Shown here: positions 27,512-36,650 of the stretch, piece by piece
Layout of the letters: each line of letters starts with the position of its first letter
Position numbering within the stretch: the first letter of the stretch is position 1
Assembly (NCBI GenBank): GCA_025698865.1
Contig: JAILWQ010000007.1
Span: forward strand, 16,338 to 80,337
Origin: Erythrobacter sp.
Lineage (GTDB): Bacteria > Pseudomonadota > Alphaproteobacteria > Sphingomonadales > Sphingomonadaceae
Reading direction: 5' to 3'
DNA: 64,000 bases
The notes under the pieces: generated by a model
Told to the model about the DNA's origin: nothing
Databases searched by the model: none
What the model saw: the letters and a program-made list of their open reading frames with translations, nothing else
Position numbers and translations under genes: made by a program

Positions 27512-28207
27512 ATGTCTGCCCTGAATGATACGGATCCCGGCCCGGCGGTCATCCTGCTGTCCGGTGGGCTCGATTCCATGGTGTCGGCCGCCATCGCTCG
27601 CGAACGAGGCCACACCCTCCACGCGCTGACCATCGATTACGGCCAGCGCCACGCACGCGAGCTGGTGGCGGCACGGGAGATCGCGGCGCGCCTGGGCATG
27701 GCGCGCCATGTCGAACTTCCGCTCGACCTCCGCAGGTTCGGCGGATCGGCGCTGACCGAGGATATCGACGTGCCCAAGGACGGGGTCGGGGAGGGCATTC
27801 CGATCACCTACGTCCCCGCGCGCAATCTGGTGTTCCTCGCGCTGACGACCGCCTTCGCCGAAACCTCGCACGCTCGCTCGATCTTCATCGGAGTGAATGC
27901 GCTCGACTATTCCGGCTATCCCGATTGCCGGCCCGAATTCATTGCGAGCTTCGCCGAGACCGCGCGACTGGGCACCAGGCAGGGTGTCGAGGGCGAACCG
28001 TTCCGGATCGAAGCGCCGCTCCAGCACATGACCAAGGCGGACATTGCGCGTGAATGTGCAAGGCTGGGGCTGGACCCTGCCTGGAGCTGGTCGTGCTACG
28101 ATCCCACGCCCGAGGGCGAGGCATGCGGAATCTGCGATTCCTGCCGGCTGCGGCGAAAAGGCTTTGCCGAGGCGGGGTTGGTCGATACCACACCCTACGC
28201 AGACTGA
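27512..28207 (+). CDS. queC: 7-cyano-7-deazaguanine synthase
   Basis: Product of 231 residues of the queuosine pathway: it converts 7-carboxy-7-deazaguanine to preQ0 using ATP and ammonia. The ATP pyrophosphatase loop LSGGLDSMV is near residue 14, TYVPARNLVFL is the family block near residue 95, and the C-terminal zinc ligands are in CDSCRLRRKGF with an upstream Cys (EACGIC). Length matches the family. Other queuosine genes are not in this window. The MFS gene starts 26 bases later. Confidence 0.95.
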   Translation: MSALNDTDPGPAVILLSGGLDSMVSAAIARERGHTLHALTIDYGQRHARELVAAREIAARLGMARHVELPLDLRRFGGSALTEDIDVPKDGVGEGIPITYVPARNLVFLALTTAFAETSHARSIFIGVNALDYSGYPDCRPEFIASFAETARLGTRQGVEGEPFRIEAPLQHMTKADIARECARLGLDPAWSWSCYDPTPEGEACGICDSCRLRRKGFAEAGLVDTTPYAD

Positions 28208-28233
28208 GAGCTGCGACTGGGAGAGAGAAAAGC

Positions 28234-29814
28234 GTGGCGACATCGACGCAAGGGACCGGGCAGGCAGAAACAATCGCGGAACAGAAGGTACCGGGCTACA
28301 GCTGGTACGCGCTCAGCGTGCTGGTGCTGGTCTATCTCCTGAACTTCATCGACCGCAACATTCTCTCGATCCTGGCGAACGACATCAAGGCCGACCTCGG
28401 CCTGAGCGACGCGGATCTCGGTTTTCTCTACGGCACGGCGTTCGGCGTCTTCTACGCTCTGTTCGGCATTCCCTTGGGACGGCTGGCGGACAGCTGGCAT
28501 CGCATCCGTCTGATGACTCTGGGGCTGGCCCTGTGGTCGGTGATGACGGCGCTTTCGGGTTTCGCCCGGAGCGGCCTGCAACTGAGCCTCGCTCGCATCG
28601 GCGTCGGCGTGGGGGAGGCAAGCGCCAGCCCCGCTGCCTATTCCCTGATTTCGGACTGGTTCCCCAAGCGGATGCGCGCCACGGCGCTCGCGATCTACTC
28701 GGCGGGGCTGTATCTCGGCGGGGGCATATCGCTGCTGATCGGCGGGCTGATCGTGGAGGGCTGGAACGCGACCTATCCGGGCGGCGGGCCGCTGGGACTG
28801 GTCGGCTGGCAGGCGGCCTTTCTGGCGGTCGGCATACCGGGAATCCTGCTGGCGGCGTGGGTGTTCAGCCTGCGGGAGCCGGTGCGCGGCGCCATCGAGG
28901 GAATGCCGACCCCACGGGTGGAGCGGCCTTTCCGGGGCTTCTTCTCCGAGATGTTCACCGTGATCCCGCCCTTCACGGTCATTGCCGCCGCCCGGCGCGG
29001 GACCAGGGAGCTGGCGGTGAACCTGATTGCCGCTCTGGCGATCGGGGCGTTCTGCTGGGTGCTTGGCGACTTGACCGAGAATTACCAGCAATGGGGCGCG
29101 ATCGCGATCGGCTATTACGCGGTCTTCTCCTGGGCGACATCGCTGCGCCATCGCGACCCGCCGACTTTCAGGCTGATCTGGGGCACGCCGGCTTTTCTCT
29201 ACGTGGTTCTGGGATACGGGATGGTTGCCTTTGCGTCCTATTCGGTTTCCTTCTGGGCAGCGCCCTATGCCGAGCGCGTGCTCGGCGCGTCCAAATCGGT
29301 GCTCGGCTTCTGGATCGGGGGCGGGGGCGCGCTGGGCGGTTTTCTCGGCGTGATCCTTGGCGGGCGAGTTTCGGACTGGCTTCGTGAACGCAACCCTTCG
29401 GGCCGCATCCTTGTGATCGCATTCGGCGTGCTGGCGCCCGTGATCCCGCTGATCGTGGCGTTCACGACGGACAATGTGCCGCTGTTCTATGTCCTCAATT
29501 TCCTGCTGTCGCTGTTCGGGAGCTCGGCACTGGGCGCTGCTGCAGCCACGACGCAGGATCTCGTTCTGCCGCGAATGCGCGGGACGGCCACTGCCACCTT
29601 CTTCCTTTCGACGACGCTGGTTGGCTTGGCGCTGGGGCCGTACATGGCCGGACAGGTTTCAACGATAACGCAGAACCTGTCGACCGGCGTACTATCCATG
29701 CTGATAGCGGCGCCGATCGGCAGTGTACTGCTCTGGCTCGCCTATCGCAGCGTACCCGAGGCCGAGCAGACGCTCGTCGAGCGCGCCCGTCTGGCGGGCG
29801 AGCCCGGCCTCTGA
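28234..29814 (+). CDS. MFS transporter, spinster-like
   Basis: Product of about 526 residues from GTG 28234, which follows a GGGAGAGAG ribosome site; the open frame reaches back into queC but that part is a shadow. About twelve membrane segments are seen, with NFIDRNILSILANDIKADLGLSD after the first helix, and the motif A-like GRLADSWHRIRLMTLGLALWS. FxDRxxLS in helix 1 is typical of the spinster-type (Spns) branch, abundant in sphingomonads. The substrate is unknown (lipids or sugars in relatives). A larger soluble loop separates the halves. It converges with sodC after eight bases. Confidence 0.87.
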   Translation: MATSTQGTGQAETIAEQKVPGYSWYALSVLVLVYLLNFIDRNILSILANDIKADLGLSDADLGFLYGTAFGVFYALFGIPLGRLADSWHRIRLMTLGLALWSVMTALSGFARSGLQLSLARIGVGVGEASASPAAYSLISDWFPKRMRATALAIYSAGLYLGGGISLLIGGLIVEGWNATYPGGGPLGLVGWQAAFLAVGIPGILLAAWVFSLREPVRGAIEGMPTPRVERPFRGFFSEMFTVIPPFTVIAAARRGTRELAVNLIAALAIGAFCWVLGDLTENYQQWGAIAIGYYAVFSWATSLRHRDPPTFRLIWGTPAFLYVVLGYGMVAFASYSVSFWAAPYAERVLGASKSVLGFWIGGGGALGGFLGVILGGRVSDWLRERNPSGRILVIAFGVLAPVIPLIVAFTTDNVPLFYVLNFLLSLFGSSALGAAAATTQDLVLPRMRGTATATFFLSTTLVGLALGPYMAGQVSTITQNLSTGVLSMLIAAPIGSVLLWLAYRSVPEAEQTLVERARLAGEPGL

Positions 29815-29821
29815 TCGCGGG

Positions 29822-30370
29822 TCAGCTCACCCGGCGCATCACGCCGCAGGCAATTCGCGAACCGGCATCGCCCGAGGGATCGGTGCGGTAATCGTCGGGT
29901 CCGGAGTGGATCATAACCGCCGTACCATCGGTGTCGAAGATTCGGGCCAGATCCATGGCCGTGTCCGAACCGACACTCTGACGTACGGGCACTGTGCCCG
30001 AGGCGGGTACGGTGATGTTGTCGAGATCGCCGAGATGCTTGCCCTGCGGGTCGAGCTTGCCGTGCGCGCGGTCATAGGGGTTGAGGTGGCCTCCGGCGGA
30101 CTGGAAGTCCGGCGCGTCGCAGCGGCCTGTCGTGTGCAGATGGAAGCCATGGGCACCGGCCGGCAGATTGCTGAGCGAGCCGGCCACCACGAGTTCGCCG
30201 CCTTCACGCATCAGTTCGACAGTTCCGACGCGTGCGCCGTTGCTGCGCATGAGATCGGCCGTCGCGACAACCTCGTCAGTCATCGAGCCGGACGCCGGCT
30301 GATCCATGGTGGCGCACCCGGAAGCGGCAAGGCCGAGCAGGGAAAGGGAAGCGAGATAGGTCAGTTTCAT
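29822..30370 (-). CDS. sodC: Cu/Zn superoxide dismutase, lipoprotein
   Basis: Product of 182 residues. The N-terminus is a lipoprotein signal (LSLLGLAASGC, Cys19), so it should be tethered in the periplasm. Metal ligands are visible: HGFHLHTTGRCDAPDFQSAGGHLNP, HGKLDPQGKHLGDLDNI and the late H in MIHSGPDDYRTDPSGDAGSRIACG, which also carries the disulfide Cys and the active-site Arg. It dismutates superoxide. The terminator of the upstream porin gene lies just before its start. Confidence 0.94.
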   Translation of the reverse strand: MKLTYLASLSLLGLAASGCATMDQPASGSMTDEVVATADLMRSNGARVGTVELMREGGELVVAGSLSNLPAGAHGFHLHTTGRCDAPDFQSAGGHLNPYDRAHGKLDPQGKHLGDLDNITVPASGTVPVRQSVGSDTAMDLARIFDTDGTAVMIHSGPDDYRTDPSGDAGSRIACGVMRRVS

Positions 30371-30406
30371 GGGTATCCTCCTGTTGCAAGCTACGAGGAC
30401 CCAACG

Positions 30407-30433
30407 AAAAAGGGGCCGGATTGCTCCGGCCCC
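30407..30433 (-). terminator. Rho-independent terminator of the OmpA gene
   Basis: On the minus strand, tccggcccc-type arms 30425-30433 and 30412-30420 (9 bp, perfect) with loop 30421-30424 are followed by five T residues (30411-30407). It ends transcription of the OmpA-family gene before sodC. Confidence 0.93.
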
Positions 30434-30460
30434 TCGTTCTTTTAGACGTTTCCGTCTGAC

Positions 30461-31573
30461 TTACATGCCCGAACCCGGACCGTAGGTGATTTCCACACGA
30501 CGGTTCTGGAGCTCACGCACACCGTCAGCGGTGGGAACGCGCGGCTGCGATTCGCCGAACGCTTCGCTGGTGATCCGGCCACCCGGGACACCGCGAGCGG
30601 TCAGGTAGTTGCGGACCGAGGTGTTGCGACGCTCGGCGAGACCCATGTTGTAGGCCGTCGTGCCCGAGCGGTCGGTGTGACCGGCCAGCATGACCGCAGC
30701 CGTACCGCAGTTCGCGTAGGACGAAACGGCGTTGTCGAGGATCGTCGCGGCCGCCGGGGTGATGTCCGATTCGTCCCAGTTGAAGAAGACGATGTACGGG
30801 CCCGACTCACACGCCGGAGCCGGCGGGGGCGGCGGGGGCGGCGGGGGCGGCGGCGGAGGCGGCGGCGGCGGGGGAGGCGGCGGCGGCGGGGCCACAGCTT
30901 CCGGCGCACCGAAGTTGAAGGTCAGCGTGCCGAGGATCGAGTGCGAATCGCTGTCGAACCGCGTCCGGTTGCCCAGACCGTCGACCAGCGTCACGTCGCG
31001 AGCGCTGAAGTAACGATACTTCAGGCCGACATCGATATTTTCCGAGATCGGAGCACGAACGCCCGCAAGAGCCTGCCAGGCGAAGCCAGTGTCCGAATCA
31101 TCGAAAGTCGGATTACCGGCAACCGCGAGACGCGATGTGAGGTCGGTACGAGCAACGCCCACACCGCCGCCGACGAAGCCCTGAATGCCGTCGTCATCGC
31201 CGAAATCAGCAAGGCCGTTCAGCATGAAGGCGAGGGTGTTGATGTCGCCGTCCGTTGCGAACGAACCGCTCTGGAAGGTGCCGGCACCGAAGTTTTCCGG
31301 GCGGCTGAGCGTCAGCTGATCGCCATCGGCCTCAGCATAACGCGCTTCGACTTCCACGCGAGCCGGACCGAAGTCATAACCCACGAAACCACCAGCATCG
31401 TAGCCGACATCGGTGTCGAAGGTGCGATCGAACGTATCCGCCACGTTGATGTCGATGTCTTCGACGATCATCGGACCGCCCTGAACACCGACATACCAGG
31501 CGCCATCACGCGCCAGGGTCGGCGAGGCAAGGGCCGAAGAGGCCATCGCCAAACCTATGACCAGTTTCCGCAT
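30461..31573 (-). CDS. OmpA-family outer membrane protein with polyproline linker
   Basis: Product of 370 residues. A signal peptide (LVIGLAMASSALASPTLA) leads into an eight-stranded OmpA-type beta-barrel (about residues 25-210, ending LTFNFGAPE), then a linker of 23 consecutive prolines (bases 30821-30889), then a peptidoglycan-binding OmpA C-terminal domain with the NWDESDITP start and GHTDRSGTTAYNMGLAERRN signature. It should link the outer membrane to the cell wall. Start has a ribosome site (AAAGGGGAAATACATA). The 200 bases upstream hold no gene and probably its promoter. A strong terminator follows. Confidence 0.93.
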   Translation of the reverse strand: MRKLVIGLAMASSALASPTLARDGAWYVGVQGGPMIVEDIDINVADTFDRTFDTDVGYDAGGFVGYDFGPARVEVEARYAEADGDQLTLSRPENFGAGTFQSGSFATDGDINTLAFMLNGLADFGDDDGIQGFVGGGVGVARTDLTSRLAVAGNPTFDDSDTGFAWQALAGVRAPISENIDVGLKYRYFSARDVTLVDGLGNRTRFDSDSHSILGTLTFNFGAPEAVAPPPPPPPPPPPPPPPPPPPPPPPAPACESGPYIVFFNWDESDITPAAATILDNAVSSYANCGTAAVMLAGHTDRSGTTAYNMGLAERRNTSVRNYLTARGVPGGRITSEAFGESQPRVPTADGVRELQNRRVEITYGPGSGM

Positions 31574-31772
31574 TATGTATTTCCCCTTTATCGAAAATAA
31601 CTGCCATCGAGTGGCACTTTATCTAACTTTTCCCCCCTGCGGAGGCAAGCGGACAATCTCCGGAACTGTTGCAAGAAAGACGCGATTGCGTGCATTTCCC
31701 GATCAATTCTCGCTGCGGAAGACCCGTCCGTGTGCGCCTAACGCGCTCTTGTAGTGGCGGTTCCGAAGTCTC

Positions 31773-32225
31773 CTAAGAAATCACGCCAATACTTCTCATG
31801 GCATCGAGAAGAAAGGAGAGCGCCGCGCGGCATTCGGTGTCGATCGTCTCGCCACCGCTCGGTGCGGGGGGCGCGGTGGCGCCGCGCCAGCCATCGTCGT
31901 GGACGAGCATCTGCCCGCTGGCCACGTCGCGTACGATCATTCCGGGGCGGGGGGCGACGAACACCCAGCCACCGATGGTCCACGCCGCGAGTGCTCCGGT
32001 CTTTCCCTCCCACGCCCCGGTCGCATCGCTCGCCACCAGATAGGTCGATCCGACCTCCGGGTTCTCCGGCGGAGCGGCCAGTTCGGCGATGAAGGTCGGA
32101 TGGAGAAGGATGTCGATCCGCACGAATGCTTCGTTGATGAAGGCTTCCTTCTGCGCCTGTGCGGTAAAAAGAAACGGCAGTTCATGGCGCGGGGTGGCGG
32201 AAGGCAGGGCAAGGGGTTCGGGCAT
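31773..32225 (-). CDS. DUF2793 protein, end of the GTA cluster
   Basis: Product of 150 residues. The N-terminal LPFLFTAQAQKEAFINEAFVRIDILLHP and the VGSTYLVASDATGAWEGKTGALAAW region are characteristic of DUF2793, a domain found at the tail-tip end of gene-transfer-agent and prophage clusters in alphaproteobacteria and thought to take part in receptor binding or tail decoration. It lies 25 bases downstream of the large tail protein, in the same direction. No signal peptide. The ORF is intact. Confidence 0.85.
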   Translation of the reverse strand: MPEPLALPSATPRHELPFLFTAQAQKEAFINEAFVRIDILLHPTFIAELAAPPENPEVGSTYLVASDATGAWEGKTGALAAWTIGGWVFVAPRPGMIVRDVASGQMLVHDDGWRGATAPPAPSGGETIDTECRAALSFLLDAMRSIGVIS

Positions 32226-32250
32226 AGGAAATATCCTGGCTGTGAGGGGA

Positions 32251-34446
32251 TCAGGCGCGGGTCACAAGAAGGGCCGGCGATTTCGCATGGGTTCCGACCT
32301 GGCGGACCCAGATCGGCGTGGAGGCGGGCAGGCCCGAGAGAACGTCGCTCTCGATTCGGGCCGAGGGCCTGTCGGTTTCGATCAGCACTCCGGGGCTGGC
32401 AGTGCCGTCCGCGCCGATGTCTCCAGCGCCGATTTCGTAGCGTTCGCTCTGCTCGATCAGGGGAATCTCGACCTGTTCGGGCCAGCTCCAGATGCCGCGG
32501 GCGCGCCGCGTCCAGCGCAGTTCCATCCCGCCATCGGCAAGGTGCCGGACGCGCGGATGCACCGGGCAGAGCGGCACCAGCGTGCGTCCGAACCCTTCTA
32601 CCGGCGCGACGACCGGGTCGGCTCCGCTCGCATCGAGCGCGGCAAGCCGCGTCGATGCGAGCCCCGCGGTATTTCCCGTGAGACCGACGAGCCTTTCGTC
32701 GAGCAACGCGACGCGAGCGCCAGCACCATGACCTGCCATCGCCGCCGATTCGGTGCCGCCGCGGCCTCGCAGGAGACCGGTGACCCGCCAGCGCGCACCG
32801 CCGAGCGGCATCGCATCGCGGAACTGGAGGATCTCGTCGCCCACCAGCAGACGGTTGTCGCCACTGGCGATTCCTTCGCGGGTGGTCGGGACGAGCACCA
32901 TAGCCGTGTCGTCGAGCAGGAGGTCGAGACTGGCATCGGGTTCAAAAACCAGCCCCGGCGAGGCGGACAGCGCGCTCGTGGCGAGGCCGGTGACGCTGCG
33001 CCGGTCGGCCGCGATACCGAGCGGCACCAGACCGCCATCGCGTTCGGCATGGAGCGAGGCGCCGGCCCAGCGGCCGTCCGACGCGCTCAGTGCCGCATAG
33101 ATCTGGCGGTCGTCGGGGGACCCTGTTCCGTCCCACGGCAATTCGAACACGCGCAGTCGGGTTACGCCCGGCAGACGGTCCGGCGGCGTCCATGCCGCGC
33201 CCGGATCCGCGACGGGAGGGCCAGCCTCCGAAAGCGGCATCGGGGCAAAGCAGCGCTCCAGTTCGAGTTCGACACCACCGTCGCGCCATTCCCAGGCGGT
33301 GACGCTCCATAGCCCCGCCTCGCCCGGCACGCGGACGATGGCGCCGGGCAGGATGCCTGCGTCGATCGCGCTCGTGCGATGGAGCAGGGTGATGTCCCGC
33401 GCCCGGTCCTGCCGTGCCATCTTCTGGACCAGCGCCCGCGCCGCCCTTGCGCTCAGCGAGGCGGGAAAGTCGAGCGTGCGGATCTGCCCGGCAGCGGCGC
33501 GATGCATGGCGTGCTGGACGCTCGGCTGGTAATCGCGATCGATGTCGTAATAGCGCAGCGCCCCGTATTTCTCCACGTCGGTTGCGCGCATGCGGCGTTC
33601 GCCGGTTGCGCTGCCGAATTCGGCGTCGGGCCAGGCGACCGGTGGGCCGAGCAGGGGCGGGGGCCGGGATCGGATCGCGGCAGGCCGGATGAGCGGGGGC
33701 GTACGGTCTTGCTCGACCAGGAGGGGCGCGGCGCGGCCGAGGAGATCGAGCGCGGTGTCGATCCCCCCGCCGTCGTAACTGAACCCTTCGAGACCCGGCA
33801 CGACGAGGTCCGGATCGGCCTTTATTCCGGCAGGCCCGGCGAGCCGCGCGAAGACCTCCGCCCCCGGTCCGGCGAAAAGCTCGAAGGTCAGCGCCGGGAT
33901 GCGATTGCCGAAATCCGCGAGGTCGAGACTCTCGAACACTGCATAGGCGGAGCCGCGAAAGGCGGGGCAGCGCTCGCCCAGCGCTGCGGCGAGGAGCGGA
34001 TCGGGTTCCTGATCGGCATGGCCGGCATGGAAGCGGAAGGCGCCGCCGGTCTTCAGATCGCCCGCCGCGCCGCGCAGCAGATTGCCGTCGGCCCAGATCC
34101 GCCCGATTCGCTCGACCGGATGGCTCGCCAGCAGCACGGCGAAGGAGGTCGAGTAGCTGTAGGTCCGGGTCCTGGGCGTTCCCTTGCCGCCGCCCCCGGT
34201 CTCGCTTTCCTCGACGAGGTCGGTCGCCCAGACGATGGTCCCGGCCGTCCGCACCCGGCCGGCATGGACCGCGATCGGCTGGCCGTAGCTCGAGGTCGAG
34301 GCCTTGAGGTCCTGCAGCCGCGGCCCTTCGCGGGTGCGCGATCCGATGATCTGCTGGTCGAGCTGGCGCCCGGCAAGCGTGCCGATCGCGCCGCCAAGCG
34401 GCCCGGCGACGAGCGTGCCGATGGCGCCGAGAACGAGAGTGGCCAT
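32251..34446 (-). CDS. GTA/phage tail-tip protein (gp15-like)
   Basis: Product of 731 residues. The glycine-rich, membrane-like start (TLVLGAIGTLVAGPLGGAIG) then SRTREGPRLQDLKASTSSYGQPIAVHAGRVR is typical of the last large GTA structural gene (host-specificity / tail-tip hub, gp15). In Rhodobacter the protein is about 1,300 residues with a TIM-barrel; sphingomonad versions are about this shorter size, from memory. The ORF is uninterrupted with natural composition, in contrast to the head genes upstream. It lies 19 bases after the peptidase gene. Confidence 0.85.
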   Translation of the reverse strand: MATLVLGAIGTLVAGPLGGAIGTLAGRQLDQQIIGSRTREGPRLQDLKASTSSYGQPIAVHAGRVRTAGTIVWATDLVEESETGGGGKGTPRTRTYSYSTSFAVLLASHPVERIGRIWADGNLLRGAAGDLKTGGAFRFHAGHADQEPDPLLAAALGERCPAFRGSAYAVFESLDLADFGNRIPALTFELFAGPGAEVFARLAGPAGIKADPDLVVPGLEGFSYDGGGIDTALDLLGRAAPLLVEQDRTPPLIRPAAIRSRPPPLLGPPVAWPDAEFGSATGERRMRATDVEKYGALRYYDIDRDYQPSVQHAMHRAAAGQIRTLDFPASLSARAARALVQKMARQDRARDITLLHRTSAIDAGILPGAIVRVPGEAGLWSVTAWEWRDGGVELELERCFAPMPLSEAGPPVADPGAAWTPPDRLPGVTRLRVFELPWDGTGSPDDRQIYAALSASDGRWAGASLHAERDGGLVPLGIAADRRSVTGLATSALSASPGLVFEPDASLDLLLDDTAMVLVPTTREGIASGDNRLLVGDEILQFRDAMPLGGARWRVTGLLRGRGGTESAAMAGHGAGARVALLDERLVGLTGNTAGLASTRLAALDASGADPVVAPVEGFGRTLVPLCPVHPRVRHLADGGMELRWTRRARGIWSWPEQVEIPLIEQSERYEIGAGDIGADGTASPGVLIETDRPSARIESDVLSGLPASTPIWVRQVGTHAKSPALLVTRA

Positions 34447-34465
34447 GGTCTGCTATTCCTGTTCC

Positions 34466-34879
34466 TTAAGGGCGCCAGTGACGAAGGAGGGGATCGGCGA
34501 GCGGCCCGTGATGGATCGCCACCCGCCGCAGTCCCGCATGGGCGTGGGCGAAGCGGGCGCCACCCGACGCACCGGGTGCGAGCGCGACATGGAGATGGTG
34601 CTGCGCCGGACCGGGGCGGACGAGCAGGACGTCGCCGGGGAGCGCGGGTCCTTCGGCGGGGCGCAAGCCGGACATGGCTGCTAAGGCCAGCAGGGGTTCG
34701 ATATCGAGGCTCCGCAGGCGGTATCCCGCAGGTGCTCGCGGCGAGAGCCCGGCTCGCGACAGCGCCGCATGGACGAGGCCGACGCAGTCGAGCCCGGTTT
34801 CGGGAACCCGGCCATGCAGGCGGTATCGCGTGCCGACCAGTGCTTCGGCCGCGTGTGCGACCGCCGTTCCGACACTCAT
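34466..34879 (-). CDS. NlpC/P60-family peptidase of the GTA (gp14-like)
   Basis: Product of 137 residues of the NlpC/P60 cysteine peptidase family. The catalytic Cys32 is in TGLDCVGLVHAAL and the histidine in HHLHVALAPG near residue 94. In GTAs and phages such proteins sit at the tail tip and cut peptidoglycan cross-links during DNA delivery. Its start overlaps the stop of the DUF2163 gene by four bases, showing the tight packing typical of a GTA operon. ORF intact; length slightly short but complete. Confidence 0.87.
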   Translation of the reverse strand: MSVGTAVAHAAEALVGTRYRLHGRVPETGLDCVGLVHAALSRAGLSPRAPAGYRLRSLDIEPLLALAAMSGLRPAEGPALPGDVLLVRPGPAQHHLHVALAPGASGGARFAHAHAGLRRVAIHHGPLADPLLRHWRP

Positions 34880-35691
34880 CGCGGCTGCGGATATTGCACG
34901 AGCAGGTCGTTACCCGGCACGAACGGCTCGCCCTGGAAGTTGGCGGCGTTGTCGAAACGGGCGGCGCAGGTGGCGATGGTGTGATCGCATCCCTCGCGCA
35001 GCAGCACCCGCGTGCCGGGTGCCGGAACCGCCGCTATCGGCCGAGCCAGCCGCAACTCCTGTTCGGATGCATCGAGAATCTCGAAGGCGAGACCCGCCAG
35101 CGGCCCGTCGATCCAGCGCAGCTCGCCGTCCGCGAAAGGTGCGGTTTCCGGCAGGTCGACCGTAACCTCATTGCTCTCCTCGTCCACCGCGACGACGCGC
35201 GCCCGCCGGGTGAAGGCCGCGGCGGGCAGGGTGCAGCCGCGATCGCAGAACCGCGCCCGGCAGGTCGGGCTCGTGCGCGGCACCGGATCGATCCGCAGCG
35301 CTGCCTTGGCCGAGCGCAGTTGCGCCGTGAAACCCGCCCCCTCGCGCTCGACCGCGGCGATCGATCCGCGATGGAGCACGATGGCCTTGCGCGTGGTCCA
35401 GTCGACCGCGCCGATTGTCACCCCCGCATCGTCGAAGCGGCCGAGGGCGAGGTCGGTTTCGGACAGAGTGTCATGCGCCAGCGCGCCCGCCATCTCCGCG
35501 CCGTCGTCGGCGAGTGCGGTGGACAGCCGGATCGCGGAGGGCAGCATTCCCGGCGCGGCGAGATGGCGCAGACCGTCGAACCACAGGTCGCGGTCATGGG
35601 TGGTGAAGGCGTGGGCGATCCCGTCGCGGCGGTGGATGCGCCAGAACGTCGCCACCGTGTCGAGCTCTCGGTCGAGGAAGCGCTGTCTCAT
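34876..35691 (-). CDS. DUF2163 protein of the GTA (gp13-like)
   Basis: Product of 271 residues from ATG 35691 (MRQRFLDRELDTVATFWRI); the open frame reaches 36192 but that is a shadow. DUF2163 proteins are the gp13 component of Rhodobacter-type GTAs, a baseplate hub protein with conserved cysteines; here CRARFCDRGC near residue 165 and EGCDHTIATCAARF near the C-terminus are visible and may bind an iron-sulfur cluster as in structurally studied GTA hubs. Start overlaps the DUF2460 stop and the stop overlaps the peptidase start, four bases each. Confidence 0.88.
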   Translation of the reverse strand: MRQRFLDRELDTVATFWRIHRRDGIAHAFTTHDRDLWFDGLRHLAAPGMLPSAIRLSTALADDGAEMAGALAHDTLSETDLALGRFDDAGVTIGAVDWTTRKAIVLHRGSIAAVEREGAGFTAQLRSAKAALRIDPVPRTSPTCRARFCDRGCTLPAAAFTRRARVVAVDEESNEVTVDLPETAPFADGELRWIDGPLAGLAFEILDASEQELRLARPIAAVPAPGTRVLLREGCDHTIATCAARFDNAANFQGEPFVPGNDLLVQYPQPR

Positions 35692-36650
35692 GCCGCCGCG
35701 CCTTCGCGGATCTCGATCAGCGGCACCGATGGCGCCTCGCCCGCCGCAAAGGAGAAGCCGGACATGTCGAGCCGGTCCTCGGCAAAGCGCACCGGCACGT
35801 CGAACAGGAACCCGGCGCGGATCTCGGCACCTGCGGCCGGTGCCGCGCCGAACAGCACGCTTCCTCCTAGCTCCAGCGTCCAGTCGGATGTCTCGACGCC
35901 GCCGACGCTCACGCGAACCGAACCGGCAACCGGCCGCGTGATCGCCCGGACCTGCTCGCCATAGGATTTGGTCAGCGCGAAGCGGGCGGCGAGGCCGTCG
36001 CCGGTGCCGATGCGCTGGTCGGCCGGGCGCGGCGTGCCGCTCATGCCGTTCGAGCTGTAGTCGAACGGATCGCGCAGGCGGAAGCCCGTGGCCGGGCCGT
36101 GCCGCGCGCGGAAGAAGGCGAGCAGCGCGCCCAGCTCCTCTTCCGAGCGGATGCCCGGCCCGACATCGTAGCGCAGCCGCGCGTCCGACCACAGGGCGTT
36201 GCGCCGTTCGTGGCCCGAGGCGGTGGTCGCGATCGAGGTCGAGAATTCGGGGCTCACCGCCGCATCCCGGCCGAGCGCGAGCGGATAGGATATGTCGTCG
36301 AAGGCGTTCACTTCGGTCTCCTGTGGAGATGGAATGCGGATATATCCGTCGCGCGCGACCTGCGGCAGCGCCCAGACGAAGCGGCGGGGCACGCCGCGCG
36401 CGGCGGCCTGATCGAGCGCGGCGTCGATATGCGGCCAGAAGGCCTCGCCGTCCTCCGCACGCAGCACGAAGCCGGAAAGGTAATCCTGTCGGGAGAGCGG
36501 ATAGCGCAGCCGCGCGTCGACCTCGGCATAGCCCGCGCGCCGCGCCGCTTCGGCCCCGGCGGTGAGCCAGTCGTAATCCTCCACCTGCAACCTGTCGAAG
36601 GCGGGCCAGGCCCAGCCGGTCGGCAGGCTCGCGCGCCTGAGTTCAGGCAT
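35688..36650 (-). CDS. DUF2460 protein of the GTA (gp12-like), with N-terminal extension
   Basis: Product of 320 residues from ATG 36650, or 207 from an internal GTG at 36311. The DUF2460 core begins at the GTG (NAFDDISYPLALGRDAAVSPEF, then GHERRNALWSDARLRYDVG) and 207 residues is the usual length; AGGAG lies six bases before the GTG, so that is probably the native start. The first 113 codons are open in the same frame, have natural protein-like composition (DYDWLTAGAEAARRAG, DYLSGFVLRAEDGEAFW) and are not a family I recognise. They may be the remainder of a deleted neighbour fused in frame. gp12 is a distal tail (baseplate) protein. Confidence 0.8.
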   Translation of the reverse strand: MPELRRASLPTGWAWPAFDRLQVEDYDWLTAGAEAARRAGYAEVDARLRYPLSRQDYLSGFVLRAEDGEAFWPHIDAALDQAAARGVPRRFVWALPQVARDGYIRIPSPQETEVNAFDDISYPLALGRDAAVSPEFSTSIATTASGHERRNALWSDARLRYDVGPGIRSEEELGALLAFFRARHGPATGFRLRDPFDYSSNGMSGTPRPADQRIGTGDGLAARFALTKSYGEQVRAITRPVAGSVRVSVGGVETSDWTLELGGSVLFGAAPAAGAEIRAGFLFDVPVRFAEDRLDMSGFSFAAGEAPSVPLIEIREGAAA

